Positions 9,597-19,089 of a stretch of 64,000 nucleotides of DNA are shown one piece after another. Origin of the DNA: Whitmania pigra. Taxonomy: Eukaryota > Annelida > Clitellata > Hirudinida > Haemopidae. The translations under genes and the position numbers were made by a program. Location: assembly GCA_021613335.1 (NCBI GenBank), contig JAJTWR010000431.1, forward strand, positions 2,852,001-2,916,000, given 5' to 3'. A model generated the notes under the pieces. The model was not told the DNA's origin. It ran no database searches and saw only the letters and a program-made list of their open reading frames with translations. How positions within the stretch are numbered: the first letter of the stretch is position 1; each line of letters opens with the position of its first letter.

Positions 9597-9620
9597 GAAC
9601 CCAAAAGAAACTTTGGGTTC
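9597..9620 (+). promoter_or_regulatory. Leader hairpin before the receiver/GGDEF-like gene
   Basis: A perfect 9-bp stem GAACCCAAA/TTTGGGTTC with a 6-base loop AGAAAC, lying between the predicted transcription start and the ribosome site at about 9633. It has no T-run, so it is not a standard terminator; a role in translation control is possible. Confidence 0.4.
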
Positions 9621-9642
9621 CCCGTTCCATCGTGAGGATTCA

Positions 9643-10608
9643 TTGAGCAGCGCTCCTGTGAGCATAGCAAATGGCATCTCATCGCGACCACACACTGGTC
9701 TCGAACTTGTGGTCCACGAGACCCTTGTGCTCGTCGTTGATGATGATGACGCCACCCGCGAACTGCTGATGCGACTCTGCCGGACTTGGGGCTACCAAGT
9801 CGATGAGGCTTGCGACGGCCGCGCCGCCCTCGAACGAGTCCAAGCGAACCCTCCGCACTTGGTGCTGCTCGATCTCCGCATGCCCGGCAGCGATGGATTC
9901 TCCGTCCTCCGCAGCATGCGCAGCGACATCGGGACTCGCAATATCCCGGTCATCGTCGTGAGCTCCGACAGCAACATCGACTCCCAGATTCGGGGGATGG
10001 AGTTACGGGCCGACGACTACATCTCGAAACCCTTTCGCCCGGCGGAGCTGCAGTCGCGGATCCGCTCGACCCTCCTCATCAACTTTTACCGGACCCGCCT
10101 GCTCGCAGCCGAAGAGGAGCTCGACCAGCTTCGCACCTTGGACCCGGAGACCGGCGTTGGCTCGTACACCCATTTGAAAGCGGCCCTCGACGCGGAGCTC
10201 ACCCGCTGTCGTCGCTACAACCATCCGGCGGTGCTGATGATTCTGGGCTTCGGCGAGTCGCCACCGCACGTGTCCCGAGACCACTTGGCGCAGTTGCACT
10301 CGGCGCTCATCGACAATTTGCGCCGTTGCCTGCGCTCGGTCGATCGACTCTTCCGGTTCGACAACCACTCCTTCGTCGCCCTCCTCCCGGAGACGAGCGC
10401 AGCGAATTTGGACATCATCCTCACTCGCCTGCGTCGCTCCAACGAAGTGGACAAGCTGCTCAGCACTGTCCCGAATGCGAGCATTCAGTACGGATGGGCG
10501 ACCCTGCCAGACGCTTCGGTGGCGACGAGCGAAGACTTCCTTCGCACCGCCCATCGCGCGTACTTGAACGCTGGCGAGAAGCGCGAGCGCATCGCACAGC
10601 GCTCGTGA
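9643..10608 (+). CDS. Response regulator: receiver domain plus degenerate GGDEF domain
   Basis: Cytoplasmic signalling protein, 321 residues from a TTG at 9643 that has GAGG six bases upstream. The receiver (about 27-145) is intact: acidic pair D33/D34, phosphoacceptor D77 in LLDLRMPG, S/T switch in VIVVSS, and K129 in SKPF. The second domain (about 165-315) has a GGDEF-family fold outline (LDPETGVGSYTHL, LRSVDRLFRF), but the signature itself reads DNHSF at 240-244. Diguanylate cyclase activity is therefore not expected. It stands alone behind its own promoter; no histidine kinase gene is adjacent. Confidence 0.8.
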   Translation: MSSAPVSIANGISSRPHTGLELVVHETLVLVVDDDDATRELLMRLCRTWGYQVDEACDGRAALERVQANPPHLVLLDLRMPGSDGFSVLRSMRSDIGTRNIPVIVVSSDSNIDSQIRGMELRADDYISKPFRPAELQSRIRSTLLINFYRTRLLAAEEELDQLRTLDPETGVGSYTHLKAALDAELTRCRRYNHPAVLMILGFGESPPHVSRDHLAQLHSALIDNLRRCLRSVDRLFRFDNHSFVALLPETSAANLDIILTRLRRSNEVDKLLSTVPNASIQYGWATLPDASVATSEDFLRTAHRAYLNAGEKRERIAQRS

Positions 10609-10713
10609 TGCGACAGTACTGGCGAGCCGACGACTTAGGCGTTGCGACGGCCACCTGAGCGCACAATCCGCACAACGAGGCACACCGTAGGGCGCTGTTG
10701 CGACCGCAACCGC

Positions 10714-10743
10714 TTGCCGAGTTGCGCGCGAGCTGCGTACTAT
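10714..10743 (+). promoter_or_regulatory. Promoter of the deoxyhypusine-synthase-like gene
   Basis: TTGCCG at 10714-10719 and TACTAT at 10738-10743 with an 18-base spacer, about 50 bases before the chosen start codon. Confidence 0.35.
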
Positions 10744-10794
10744 GCCGCGCTTCACCGTCGTCTTTTGCTTCTCCTCCTGCAGCGAATCCACGAA

Positions 10795-11586
10795 ATGACC
10801 AAGCTTCCGATCTTCGAATTCATTCTCTCGAACTACAAAAACTTCAACGCACGCCAGACCCGCGATGCGCTCCTCGCCTACTGGCAGCACATCGAAAGCG
10901 GAGGTCGCATGTTCTGGGCGATGGCCGGAGCCATGAGCTCCGCGCAGCTCGGCATCACCGTGGCTCCAGCGATCCGCGCGGGGCTCATCCACGGCTTGTC
11001 GGTGACCGGCGCGAACATCGAAGAGTCGCTCTTCCGCCTCGTCGCCCACCACAGCTACAAGGACTTCCCCGACTACCGCTACCTCACCAAGAGCGACGAC
11101 ACCCGCATCCTCGAAAATCGGATGCGCCGGGTGACCGACACCTCCATTCCGGAGGATGAAGCGTTTCGCGCCGTCGAGCGCATCATCGTCCCCTTGTGGA
11201 AAGAAGCGAGCGCCCAGGGTCGCCGCCAGTTCTGGCACGAGTACTTCTACGAGACGATCACCCGCGTGCCGGCCGAAGCCTACGAAGGCTCACCGGAGGA
11301 CTGCTGGCTCCTCGCCGCGGCGCGAGCAAAGCTTCCGATCGTCGTCCCCGGCCACGAGGACTCGACCTTCGGCAACATCTTCGCGAGCTACGTGCATGCT
11401 GGGGAATGCCAGGCGTCGGTCGTGAAGTCGGGCATCGAATACATGGCGGACTTTTACGATCGCTACCAAGCACTCTCTGAAGGCCGTGGCCTTGGGTTTT
11501 TCCAAATCGGCGGCGGCATCGCCGGCGACTTCCCCATCTGCGTCGTCCCCTCCATCAAGTACGATCTCCAAAAGCCGGTGAAGCCC

Positions 11587-11622
<36 letters not shown>

Positions 11623-11811
11623 TCCTACGGCAGCTACTCCGGCGCTACGCCCAACGAGAAGATCACCTGGGACAAGCTCACCGAAGATACGCCGATGTAC
11701 GTGATTGAGTCCGACGCCACGATCGTCGCCCCGCTCATCCTGCGGGCGCTCCTCGAAGCCCAAGCGGCCCCGGAGGACGCCCGCGCGCTCATCGCGAAGC
11801 ACGGGCTGTAA
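10795..11811 (+). CDS. Deoxyhypusine synthase family protein
   Basis: A 338-residue member of the deoxyhypusine synthase family, NAD-dependent enzymes that transfer the aminobutyl group of spermidine. Family features seen: GLIHGLSVTGANIEE (64-78), a C-terminal SGATPNE segment and WDK with K294, which lines up with the catalytic lysine (human K329, in WGK). The KHH motif after GGG, which carries the human proton-acceptor histidine, is replaced (GGGIAGDF, 239-246). Bacteria lack eIF5A, so the acceptor is probably different, perhaps another polyamine; this is inference. The start is the ATG at 10795, without a clear ribosome site. It is convergent with argS, nine bases apart. Confidence 0.85.
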
Positions 11812-11820
11812 GAGACTTCC

Positions 11821-13629
11821 TCAGGCCGCGATTTCATTCTCTGGAGCTTCCATGTGCTCCGGAGCGGTGATGCCGAGAATAGAAAAGGCTGTGGACAAAA
11901 TCTGCTTCAGCGCCGCGACCAGCGCGAGTCGACCTTGGGTCCGCGAGCGGTCCGTGCCGATGATCGGGTCGTCCTTGGTGCCGGTGTAATAGCTGTGAAA
12001 CTCCGCGATGAGCTCCCGGCAGTAGTAGAGGACATGGTGTGGTTCGAGGCGCTCCGCGGCGCCCTCCACGACTTCCGGAAACATGGAGAGCCGCTTCAGC
12101 AGCTCTCGCTCTTGCGGAGATTGCAGATGCGCAAGCTCGCTGTCCTGGAGCTCCGAGATGTCCCGGAAGGGCATCCCCCGCTCGTAGGCGCGGCTCAGTA
12201 TCGAAGCGCAGCGAGCGTAGCCGTACTGCAGGTAGTAGACCGGGTTGTCCTTGGTGCGCCGCTCGACGACGTCGAGGTCGAAGTCGAACTGGGCGTTGCT
12301 CGTCCGCGACAAGAAAATGAACCGGCAGGCGTCTGCACCGACTTCGGTGAGGAGATCGTCGAGTTCGTAGATTTGCCCTCGCCGTTTGGAGAGCTTCACT
12401 TCGACCTCACCGCGGGTGATGCGCACCATCTGCACGAGGACACAGGAGAGCCGCTGCGCGTCGATGCCGAGGATCGTCATGCCGGAGTGCAGGCGGGTGA
12501 CGTGCCCGGCGTGGTCCGCGCCGAACACGTCGATAGCGCGATCGTAGCCGCGCTCGAACTTGGTCCGGTGGTAAGCGAGGTCTGCCGTCAGGTAGACCGG
12601 GGTGCCGTCGTGGCGAAGGATGATGCGATCCTCTTCGTCGCGCACGACTGCCTTGCCGTCGCGCTCGAAGGTCGCTGTCCGCAGGAAGAGGCCACCTTTC
12701 TGCTCGTGCGCATGGACCGCCGCCTTTGATTCGGCGCTGCGAACTTTCTCTTCGGTGCTCTCGGCTTCGGCCGCTTCGTAGGTGGCGCCGAGCTCTCGGT
12801 AGCGATCGACGATGCCGGTCACAGCCCCGCTCTCATGGAGCTGCCGCTCGGAGAAAAACTGGTCGGGCACAATCCCCGCCCGCCCAAGGGTGGCGCGAAT
12901 AGTGGTGAGGCAAGCGGCGACCCCAAATTCGATGCACTTCGGTAGCCACACCGACTCGGGAGCATCGAGGAGCGTGTCGCCCACTTCTGTGTGGAGGTCG
13001 CGGGCGATGTCGCGGACATAGTCGCCGGGGTACGCCACCGGCTCATTCGACACCTCGCGTCCGCACAGCTCTTGGTAGCGGCGATAGACGGTGTGCCCGA
13101 GGGTCTCCACCTGCTTGCCGTAGTCGTTGACGTAGTATTCGGCCAAGACCTCGTGGCCGGCCGCGCGCTGCAGTCGCGCTATCGCGTCGGCGACGAAGGC
13201 GCCCCGCGCGTGGCCGATGTGCAAGGGGCCCGTCGGGTTTGCGGACACGAGCTCGACATGCACGCGCCGACCGGTGGAACCGCTCGGACGACGGCCAAAG
13301 CGCTCCCCCTGCTGAAGGATGTCCTTCGCGACCGCCCCAAAGGCTTCGGCGCGGAGGGTGAAGTTGACGAAGCCCGGCCCGGCTTTCACCGCGCGCTCGA
13401 TGATTCCGCGGGCATCGACCAATTGCGAAACCAGTGCCTCGGCGATGACGGCGGGGCTCTTGCGCGCGAGCTTCGCCAGCACGAGCGCGGCGTTGGTCGC
13501 CCAATCGCCGTGGGATGGGTCCCGGGGAGCTTCGATGGTGTACGCCGGTGTTGGTCCTGCGGGCAGCACCCCTACTTCGACGAGGCGAGCCATGGTGTCC
13601 TGCACCACTTGGTGAACGAAGTGCTTCAT
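11821..13629 (-). CDS. argS: Arginyl-tRNA synthetase
   Basis: Class I synthetase of 602 residues. The HIGH signature is HIGHARG (from 137) after ELVSANPTGPL, and the KMSKS position reads KLSKRRG, a usual form for ArgRS. The C-terminal helical anticodon-binding domain ends in ILGITAPEHMEA. A short charged stretch (ESTEEKVRSAESKAAVHAHE) lies between the Rossmann halves and looks like a lineage insertion. It is last in the long minus-strand run that begins with rpsA. Confidence 0.96.
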   Translation of the reverse strand: MKHFVHQVVQDTMARLVEVGVLPAGPTPAYTIEAPRDPSHGDWATNAALVLAKLARKSPAVIAEALVSQLVDARGIIERAVKAGPGFVNFTLRAEAFGAVAKDILQQGERFGRRPSGSTGRRVHVELVSANPTGPLHIGHARGAFVADAIARLQRAAGHEVLAEYYVNDYGKQVETLGHTVYRRYQELCGREVSNEPVAYPGDYVRDIARDLHTEVGDTLLDAPESVWLPKCIEFGVAACLTTIRATLGRAGIVPDQFFSERQLHESGAVTGIVDRYRELGATYEAAEAESTEEKVRSAESKAAVHAHEQKGGLFLRTATFERDGKAVVRDEEDRIILRHDGTPVYLTADLAYHRTKFERGYDRAIDVFGADHAGHVTRLHSGMTILGIDAQRLSCVLVQMVRITRGEVEVKLSKRRGQIYELDDLLTEVGADACRFIFLSRTSNAQFDFDLDVVERRTKDNPVYYLQYGYARCASILSRAYERGMPFRDISELQDSELAHLQSPQERELLKRLSMFPEVVEGAAERLEPHHVLYYCRELIAEFHSYYTGTKDDPIIGTDRSRTQGRLALVAALKQILSTAFSILGITAPEHMEAPENEIAA

Positions 13630-13641
13630 GGTGCGGAAGTT

Positions 13642-14661
13642 CTACAGCGTATCGACGCGCGGGAGCAGATAAGAGAGCGATTGTTCGAAGCGATAGTTGG
13701 TCCCGGAGTGACCGTCCTCGAACTCCTCGTGTCGGTGTTCGATCTTCGCCTTGGTGAGGTCTTCGGAGATCATCCGAGCCCCCCAGCGAAGGTTGTACTC
13801 ATCGCGGGTTCCGCAATCGAGGTAGATGCTCTTGAGCCCGCGGTACTGCTCCAAGTTCTTCGCCACCATGCGGGCTGGGTCCTGCACGAGCCAGCGATTC
13901 CAGACGGTCACGTTTAACCGCCCGTTCGTTAAATCCATGGGGAACTCGAGGTTGAGCGGTGCGCCGGATTTCGGTGAGTACGCTGCGGCCATCGCGAGGC
14001 TGTTGATGACCAGGTGATCTGCATCGCGCATGCGCTGGTTGAGGGCCCGTTCCTTGAACGCCGAGTACCAGGGCTCGATGCCGCCCGCGGCGATGAGAGC
14101 GCTCGCAGCTCGCGGCAAGTCCGGCAGGTAGCAATATTCAAAGCCCGCATCACCAGCGTGAACTCCTAAGTGCCCGAAGGTGTCCGGGTGGTAGCGGGCG
14201 ATGGAGAGCGTTCCGAAGCCCCCGGAGGACTTGCCGAGGAGGATGCGCGAGCGACCAGTCGGCAACGTCGAGAAGGTTTGGTCGACCCAGGCGACGAGGT
14301 CCCGAGCCACGAGATCCCGGTAACGACCATGGCCCTCGGAGTTCATCCACTGCCCGCCGCCGAGCGCGCTCATGCCGTCGGGGAACACGCCGATGGTCGG
14401 CGGCACTTTTCCGTGATCGATCAGCCAATCGAGCCGCTCCGGCACATTGCGGCTCAGCGGAGCCGGGTTGAGCCACTGCATTCCCGAACCCATGAAACCG
14501 TGAAGAAAGTAGGCGACCGGATAGCGCTGCGGCCGTTCCGACGAATAGCCCGGCGGGAGATACACCGGCACCCGCCGCGTCATCGGATCCCCCAACGGAT
14601 TCGATTCGAGGCCGCGAGCAGTAAAGCGATGGATTTGAATCGTTCCCTTCATCATCGTCAT
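13642..14661 (-). CDS. Alpha/beta-hydrolase fold esterase
   Basis: Putative esterase of the esterase D / mycolyltransferase-like type, 339 residues. The nucleophile elbow is GKSSGGFG, with YFLHGF near the N-terminus for the oxyanion side and a C-terminal DGHSGTNY histidine; an acid is plausible in CGTRDEYN. No signal peptide is visible, so it should be cytoplasmic. The start at 14661 overlaps the uracil-DNA glycosylase stop as ATGA; two more ATG codons follow at 14655 and 14652. The substrate is unknown. Confidence 0.75.
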   Translation of the reverse strand: MTMMKGTIQIHRFTARGLESNPLGDPMTRRVPVYLPPGYSSERPQRYPVAYFLHGFMGSGMQWLNPAPLSRNVPERLDWLIDHGKVPPTIGVFPDGMSALGGGQWMNSEGHGRYRDLVARDLVAWVDQTFSTLPTGRSRILLGKSSGGFGTLSIARYHPDTFGHLGVHAGDAGFEYCYLPDLPRAASALIAAGGIEPWYSAFKERALNQRMRDADHLVINSLAMAAAYSPKSGAPLNLEFPMDLTNGRLNVTVWNRWLVQDPARMVAKNLEQYRGLKSIYLDCGTRDEYNLRWGARMISEDLTKAKIEHRHEEFEDGHSGTNYRFEQSLSYLLPRVDTL

Positions 14662-15290
14662 AGGAGCTTTGCCATAACTGCCTGCAGGTCTTCCCAAGCG
14701 AGGCGTTTGTCAGCGGGGTTTCGGAGGAGGTACGCCGGATGGAAGGTTGGCATCAAGGCGACGCCGTTGTATTCACGCCAGTTCCCGCGAAGTTTGCTGA
14801 TGGGGGTTTCATCGCGCAGGAGCATCTTGGTCGCGGTGCGACCGAGCGAGACGATCACCTCTGGCTTCACGCTCGAAATCTGCTTCACGAGGAACGGCTC
14901 ACAGGCGGCGACCTCGTCGGGCTCCGGCGGTCGATTGTCCGGCGGGCGGCACTTGATGACGTTGCAGATGTAGACGTCGGCCCGGGAGATCTTCATCGCT
15001 TCGATCATCTTGGTGAGCAGCTTCCCGGCGGCACCGACAAAAGGCAGACCAGTCTTGTCCTCTTCTGCTCCCGGAGCTTCCCCGACGAACATGAGCCGCG
15101 CTCGCGGGGCGCCGTCGCCAAAGACGATGTTGGTCCGGGTGCTGTTCAACTTGCAACGGCGGCAATCGCCGAGCTCACGGCGTATATCGACGAGCTCGTT
15201 TTTGCGACGTGGAGCCACCTGGAGCATCCGCGTACCGTCAGAGGCTTGCCACAGCAAGTGGTTCCGAAGCTCCTCAGCTATTGGCTTCAT
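14658..15290 (-). CDS. Family 4 uracil-DNA glycosylase, 4Fe-4S
   Basis: Removes uracil from DNA to begin base excision repair. The 210-residue protein carries GEAPGAEED (70-78), the C-terminal HPAYLLR motif, and four cysteines in the type-4 pattern, C43 and C46 (CRRC), C114 (KCRPP) and C130 (ACEPF), which hold the iron-sulfur cluster. It lies 34 bases after truA and overlaps the esterase gene by four bases. The Fe-S requirement links it to the isc operon at 38-43 kb. Confidence 0.92.
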   Translation of the reverse strand: MKPIAEELRNHLLWQASDGTRMLQVAPRRKNELVDIRRELGDCRRCKLNSTRTNIVFGDGAPRARLMFVGEAPGAEEDKTGLPFVGAAGKLLTKMIEAMKISRADVYICNVIKCRPPDNRPPEPDEVAACEPFLVKQISSVKPEVIVSLGRTATKMLLRDETPISKLRGNWREYNGVALMPTFHPAYLLRNPADKRLAWEDLQAVMAKLL

Positions 15291-15324
15291 GAAAGCTAGA
15301 TACTACCGAACCCAAACAAAGCCG

Positions 15325-16077
15325 TCATTTCTGCGGTCGATAGAAGACTTCTTCTAAGCATAACCCCTGCGCCGGGGCTGTTGGACCGGCAGTGTTTCGG
15401 TCGCGCAACCGCAGCACCTCCCCGACCCATTCCGCCGGATGTCGACCTCGCCCCACCTCTACTAAGGTGCCCACCATGGCTCGCACCTGATGCTGCAGGA
15501 AGGCCGTCCCCTCAAACGTGAGGTCGATGTGCCCTCCGGTCGCACCGTCGACCAGCACTCGTGTAAGCTCGCGCACTGGATGCGAGGCTTGGCAACTCGC
15601 CGCCCGAAACGACGAAAAATCGTGGTGCCCGACGAGCATCGCAGCGGCACGGACCATCTCCGCCACGTCGAGGGGCGCAAAGACCATCCAAGTGTAGTGC
15701 CGAAAGAGCGCTGCGCGCCGACCGCGATTGTCGATGCGGTAGACGTAGCGTTTGCCGCTCGCGTCCCGGCGCGGGTCGAAATCCGGGGCGCTGGGCTCTG
15801 CGGAAACGACGCTGATGTCCTCGGGCAAGAGCGCCGGAAGCCCTCGCTGGTAGGCGCTCGCCGGGAGGTCGCGCGGCGGGGTAAAGGCCACGACCTGTCC
15901 CCGGGCATGCACCCCCGCATCGGTACGGGTCGCCCCCTCCACCGTCACCGGCTCCTCGAAGAGTCGGGAGAGCGCGTCTTCAAGCTCGCTCTGAATGGAC
16001 CGCCCGTTCGCCTGCCGTTGCCAGCCGACGTAGCGGGTGCCGTCGTACTCGAGGACGAGCTTTATGCGTTCGGTCAT
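15325..16077 (-). CDS. truA: tRNA pseudouridine(38-40) synthase TruA
   Basis: Modifies the anticodon stem-loop of tRNAs. It has 250 residues, with the N-terminal [14 protein letters not shown] and the catalytic aspartate D53 in [15 protein letters not shown]. The family segment usually written FLRHMVR reads [11 protein letters not shown] here, a mild variation. The ATG overlaps the yebC stop by four bases (ATGA). Confidence 0.95.
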   Translation of the reverse strand: MTERIKLVLEYDGTRYVGWQRQANGRSIQSELEDALSRLFEEPVTVEGATRTDAGVHARGQVVAFTPPRDLPASAYQRGLPALLPEDISVVSAEPSAPDFDPRRDASGKRYVYRIDNRGRRAALFRHYTWMVFAPLDVAEMVRAAAMLVGHHDFSSFRAASCQASHPVRELTRVLVDGATGGHIDLTFEGTAFLQHQVRAMVGTLVEVGRGRHPAEWVGEVLRLRDRNTAGPTAPAQGLCLEEVFYRPQK

Positions 16078-16796
16078 CCGAGGTTGTGGAATACCCGTTG
16101 AACGTCGTCGTCGCCTTCGAGTGTCGCGACGAGTTCCAGGACTTCGGTCGCCGGTATTTCGTCGAGCTGCACGAAGGTGTTCGCGACGTATTCCGATTCC
16201 GCAGCGAGCACCGTGAGCCCCGCCGCGTCGAGAGCCGCTTCGAGCGAGCCGAAGCTCGTAAAGCCACAGCGCAAGACGAGCTGCTGCTCGCCCTTCTCGC
16301 CTTCGCCCTCGCCGAGCTCTTCGAGGCCGTGGTCGATCATATCGAGTTCAAGCTTCTCCTGATCGACGCCCTTCGGGTCGAGGCGAAACACCCCCAGGTG
16401 CCGGAAGAGAAACTTCACGCTGCCTTCGGCGCCGAGGTTCCCGCCGCCTTCTTTCAAGTGGCTGCGGACGTTGGCGACGGTCCTCGTCAGGTTGTCGGTC
16501 GCCGCTTCGACGATAAGCGCGATGCCGTGGGGCCCGTAGCCCTCGTAGTGCACCACTTGGTACTGATCGCCGTCTTTCGCCTGCGCACGGCGGATAGCAG
16601 CGTCGATCTTGTCCTTGGGCATGTTGTTCGCCCGAGCGCTCACAAGCGCTCGCCGCAAGGTCGGATTACTCGCCGCGTCTCCGCCGCCAGCCCTCGCCGC
16701 GATGGTGATCTCCTTGCTCAGCCGCGTGAAGAGCTTCGCCATCCGGTTCCAGCGGGCGAACATCGTCGCTTTTCGTTTTTCGAAAATTCTCCCCAT
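16074..16796 (-). CDS. yebC: YebC/PmpR family protein (TACO1-like)
   Basis: Cytoplasmic YebC-family protein of 240 residues. Members have been described as transcription regulators and as ribosome-acting factors that relieve stalling at proline runs. Conserved stretches are [44 protein letters not shown] and [10 protein letters not shown]. The start at 16796 (MGRIFEKRK) was chosen; the open frame extends further into the end of the upstream methyltransferase gene. The stop overlaps truA. Confidence 0.92.
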   Translation of the reverse strand: MGRIFEKRKATMFARWNRMAKLFTRLSKEITIAARAGGGDAASNPTLRRALVSARANNMPKDKIDAAIRRAQAKDGDQYQVVHYEGYGPHGIALIVEAATDNLTRTVANVRSHLKEGGGNLGAEGSVKFLFRHLGVFRLDPKGVDQEKLELDMIDHGLEELGEGEGEKGEQQLVLRCGFTSFGSLEAALDAAGLTVLAAESEYVANTFVQLDEIPATEVLELVATLEGDDDVQRVFHNLG

Positions 16797-16800
16797 CGCT

Positions 16801-18102
16801 TCACTCTTCTCCCGTGCTTCGGCGAAACGCAACTACCGCTTCGTAGTGCCGCGTTTGGGGAAATTGGTCGACGAGCGACACCGCCGTCGCCGTGTACCCC
16901 GCCGCCGTAAACTCCCGCACGTCGCGTTCGAGCGCTACCGGCTCGCACGACACGTACACCACCACTTCCGCTCCGAGCCCGGCGAGCAAGCGAGCGATGC
17001 CTGGAGCGCCCACGCGCGGGGGATCGAGCAGCACCCGCTCGAAGCGGGCGCCCTCTTTTACGAGCCCTTCGGTCACTTCCTTGCAGTCGCCCTGGATGAA
17101 GCGCAGGTTGCTGCGACTTCCGGCGGCGCGGCGGGCGAGCGCCAGCGCCGAGCGGTCGCTTTCGACGGCCACCCACTGCTGCGCGCGCTCGCAGGAGGGC
17201 AGCGTCAGGTTGCCGTCGCCAGCGTAGAGTTCGAGCACCCGCTCGCTCCCGGTCAGCTGGAGACCGGCCGCCACCAACGCACCTATCGCACGGTTCCCTT
17301 CGATGCTCGCTTGCGCGAAAAGCTCCGGCCGCCGGAGGCCCAAACCCTCGCGCAGCGTCGGCTCGCCAACCTCCTCCGGCGCTCCTTTGGAGGGCTTCAG
17401 CACGACGCCTTGCAACGTGCCCGCGCGCACGAGCGCGGTGGCCGCCTCCCGCACCCGCGGCGAGATGTTGCCGATCAGCACCCAGCTCGCCGAGGCCGCC
17501 TCTGCGGTGGAGAGTAGGCTCAGTTCCGTCACTTGGCTGATAGCCGGGCCGAGCGCCCGGGCGATGACTCCCGGCAGCGGCGCTAAGCGTTCGGTGAGGG
17601 CTGGACAGGTGTCGATGACGCACGGCTCGTGGCTGCGGCGGGCGAAGTAGGCAAAGCCTTTCTGTGAGCGATGCAGCGTCGTGCGACGGCGGTAGCCGAG
17701 GCTCGGGGTGGTGGTGTCGAAGTGGGAGAGCGGCATGCCCCCGAAGGTCTCGGTAAGCCACTGCTTCTTCTCCTCGCGCTGCGCTTCCTCGGTCACGTGC
17801 AGCCACCCGCAGCCGCCGCAGCGGTCGGCGAGGGCGCAGGGCGGTGGGCGTCGCGCCGGAGAGGCTGTGAGCACCGCTCGGAGTTCTCCCTCGGTGGTGC
17901 AGCGGATGGATTCGCCGCGCCAGGCCCCGGGGACTTTGACGAGGCGGCCGTCAATGCGCACGACGCCATGCCCGCGCTTGTCGAGACCGATAACTTCCGC
18001 GACGTGCTCCGGACCGGCGCGAACGCTACTCGATGAAATCTCGCTTGAGGCGATCGACGAAGCGCTGGAGACGCCTCTTTTTTTCTTCGTCAATCTGCTC
18101 AA
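16801..18102 (-). CDS. TrmA/RlmD-family 23S rRNA or tRNA uracil-C5 methyltransferase, 4Fe-4S
   Basis: SAM-dependent RNA (uracil-C5) methyltransferase, 433 residues. It has a TRAM-like N-terminal part ([10 protein letters not shown]), a cluster pattern C89-x5-C95-x2-C98 ([10 protein letters not shown]) plus C166, the SAM motif [15 protein letters not shown] and the catalytic cysteine in [11 protein letters not shown]. The target position is unknown. The only well placed start is a TTG at 18102 with GGAG six bases upstream, which makes the gene overlap the PilZ gene by 77 bases; a rarer start such as ATT near 18042 is the alternative. The true N-terminus is unsure. Confidence 0.85.
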   Translation of the reverse strand: MSRLTKKKRGVSSASSIASSEISSSSVRAGPEHVAEVIGLDKRGHGVVRIDGRLVKVPGAWRGESIRCTTEGELRAVLTASPARRPPPCALADRCGGCGWLHVTEEAQREEKKQWLTETFGGMPLSHFDTTTPSLGYRRRTTLHRSQKGFAYFARRSHEPCVIDTCPALTERLAPLPGVIARALGPAISQVTELSLLSTAEAASASWVLIGNISPRVREAATALVRAGTLQGVVLKPSKGAPEEVGEPTLREGLGLRRPELFAQASIEGNRAIGALVAAGLQLTGSERVLELYAGDGNLTLPSCERAQQWVAVESDRSALALARRAAGSRSNLRFIQGDCKEVTEGLVKEGARFERVLLDPPRVGAPGIARLLAGLGAEVVVYVSCEPVALERDVREFTAAGYTATAVSLVDQFPQTRHYEAVVAFRRSTGEE

Positions 18103-18379
18103 ACTTCACTCCGAGTCCCGGGACTGCGCTGGGTGTTTCTGCGCCGTCGACGCGAACCACAATGCCTTTGAGTTCGAATGGTCGAAGCTTGTCTGGCAGG
18201 GAAATGATGATCTTAATTGAGCTTCCGACCGGCAGGAAAGTCTTGGTGTTGATAAACAGGCCGCTGGTGCTGATGTTGACCGCCCAGTCGGTTACGAGCC
18301 CCTTGGGTGTCTCGTAGGCTACCATCAGCTCATGTCGGAGCCGCTCAGCTACGCGAGGTCGTTTTTTATCGTCAGTCAT
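18026..18379 (-). CDS. PilZ domain protein
   Basis: Stand-alone PilZ domain, 117 residues, the type found in many copies in myxobacteria. PilZ domains bind cyclic di-GMP through an N-terminal arginine cluster and a D/N-x-S-x-x-G motif; here RPRVAERLRHEL and NISTSG are the matching segments. The ATG at 18379 has GGGAG five bases before it and was preferred to the GTG at 18385. Its 3' end overlaps the RNA methyltransferase gene. Ligand binding is likely but unproven. Confidence 0.85.
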   Translation of the reverse strand: MTDDKKRPRVAERLRHELMVAYETPKGLVTDWAVNISTSGLFINTKTFLPVGSSIKIIISLPDKLRPFELKGIVVRVDGAETPSAVPGLGVKFEQIDEEKKRRLQRFVDRLKRDFIE

Positions 18380-18432
18380 CGACACTCCCTGCGTACCGCA
18401 TTCTTTGAGAATGGCTAGGAAAATTGGTCTCC

Positions 18433-19089
18433 TCAGTAACGCATAGGTCCCAAGTTCGGGGAAACCTTCAACTTCGGTTCCGTTCGGAGTTGCACACTTT
18501 CAACTGTCTCACCTTCGGCGAGCTCCTTCAGGACCATCCCTTCCGGGGTGATTTCTATCCATGCAATGTCAGTGCAAATTGCGTGGACACAGCGGCGACT
18601 GGTCAAAGGGAGTGAACAATTCTTTACCAGCTTGAATTCGTTCGACTTGTTGGTGTGCTCCATGGCGACGATGACCCGCTTCGCGCCGACGGCGAGGTCC
18701 ATGGCGCCGCCCATGCCCTTCACCATTTTGCCGGGGATCATCCAGTTGGCGAGGTCGCCGAACTCGTTGACCTCCATGGCCCCCAGAATCGCGAGATCGA
18801 TGTGGCCGCCGCGGATCATGGCAAAGCTGTCCGCGGAGTCGAAATAGGCGCCGCCAGGCAAAATCGTGACCGTCTCCTTGCCCGCGTTGATTAAATCCGG
18901 GTCGACTTCCTCCTCGGTCGGATAGGGGCCAGTGCCCGTCATGCCGTTTTCCGACTGGAGGATGACCTCCATCCCTTTGGGGATGTAGTTGGCGATCAGC
19001 GTCGGCAAGCCGATGCCGAGGTTTACGGCGAAGCCATCGCGCAGTTCTTTCGCCACCCGCTGGGCAATCTGTTCACGTGTGAGCGGCAT
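18433..19089 (-). CDS. scoB: 3-oxoacid CoA-transferase subunit B
   Basis: Beta subunit of the heterodimeric succinyl-CoA:3-ketoacid CoA transferase family. The catalytic glutamate is E47 in SENG; LGIGLPTLIANY, MIRGGHIDLAILGA and GGAMDLAVGAKRV are family segments. Two ATGs are adjacent; 19089 has GGAGG at six bases, while 19092 would overlap the scoA stop as ATGA. With scoA and the thiolase it makes a three-gene acetoacetate module. The AtoA/AtoD class, which prefers acetate or butyrate, cannot be excluded. Confidence 0.92.
   Translation of the reverse strand: MPLTREQIAQRVAKELRDGFAVNLGIGLPTLIANYIPKGMEVILQSENGMTGTGPYPTEEEVDPDLINAGKETVTILPGGAYFDSADSFAMIRGGHIDLAILGAMEVNEFGDLANWMIPGKMVKGMGGAMDLAVGAKRVIVAMEHTNKSNEFKLVKNCSLPLTSRRCVHAICTDIAWIEITPEGMVLKELAEGETVESVQLRTEPKLKVSPNLGPMRY

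Noticed and set aside
18399..18413. CATTCT-TTG-AGAATG hairpin between scoB and the PilZ gene
   Set aside because: A 6-bp stem with a 3-base loop and no T-run on the transcribed strand; could be chance.
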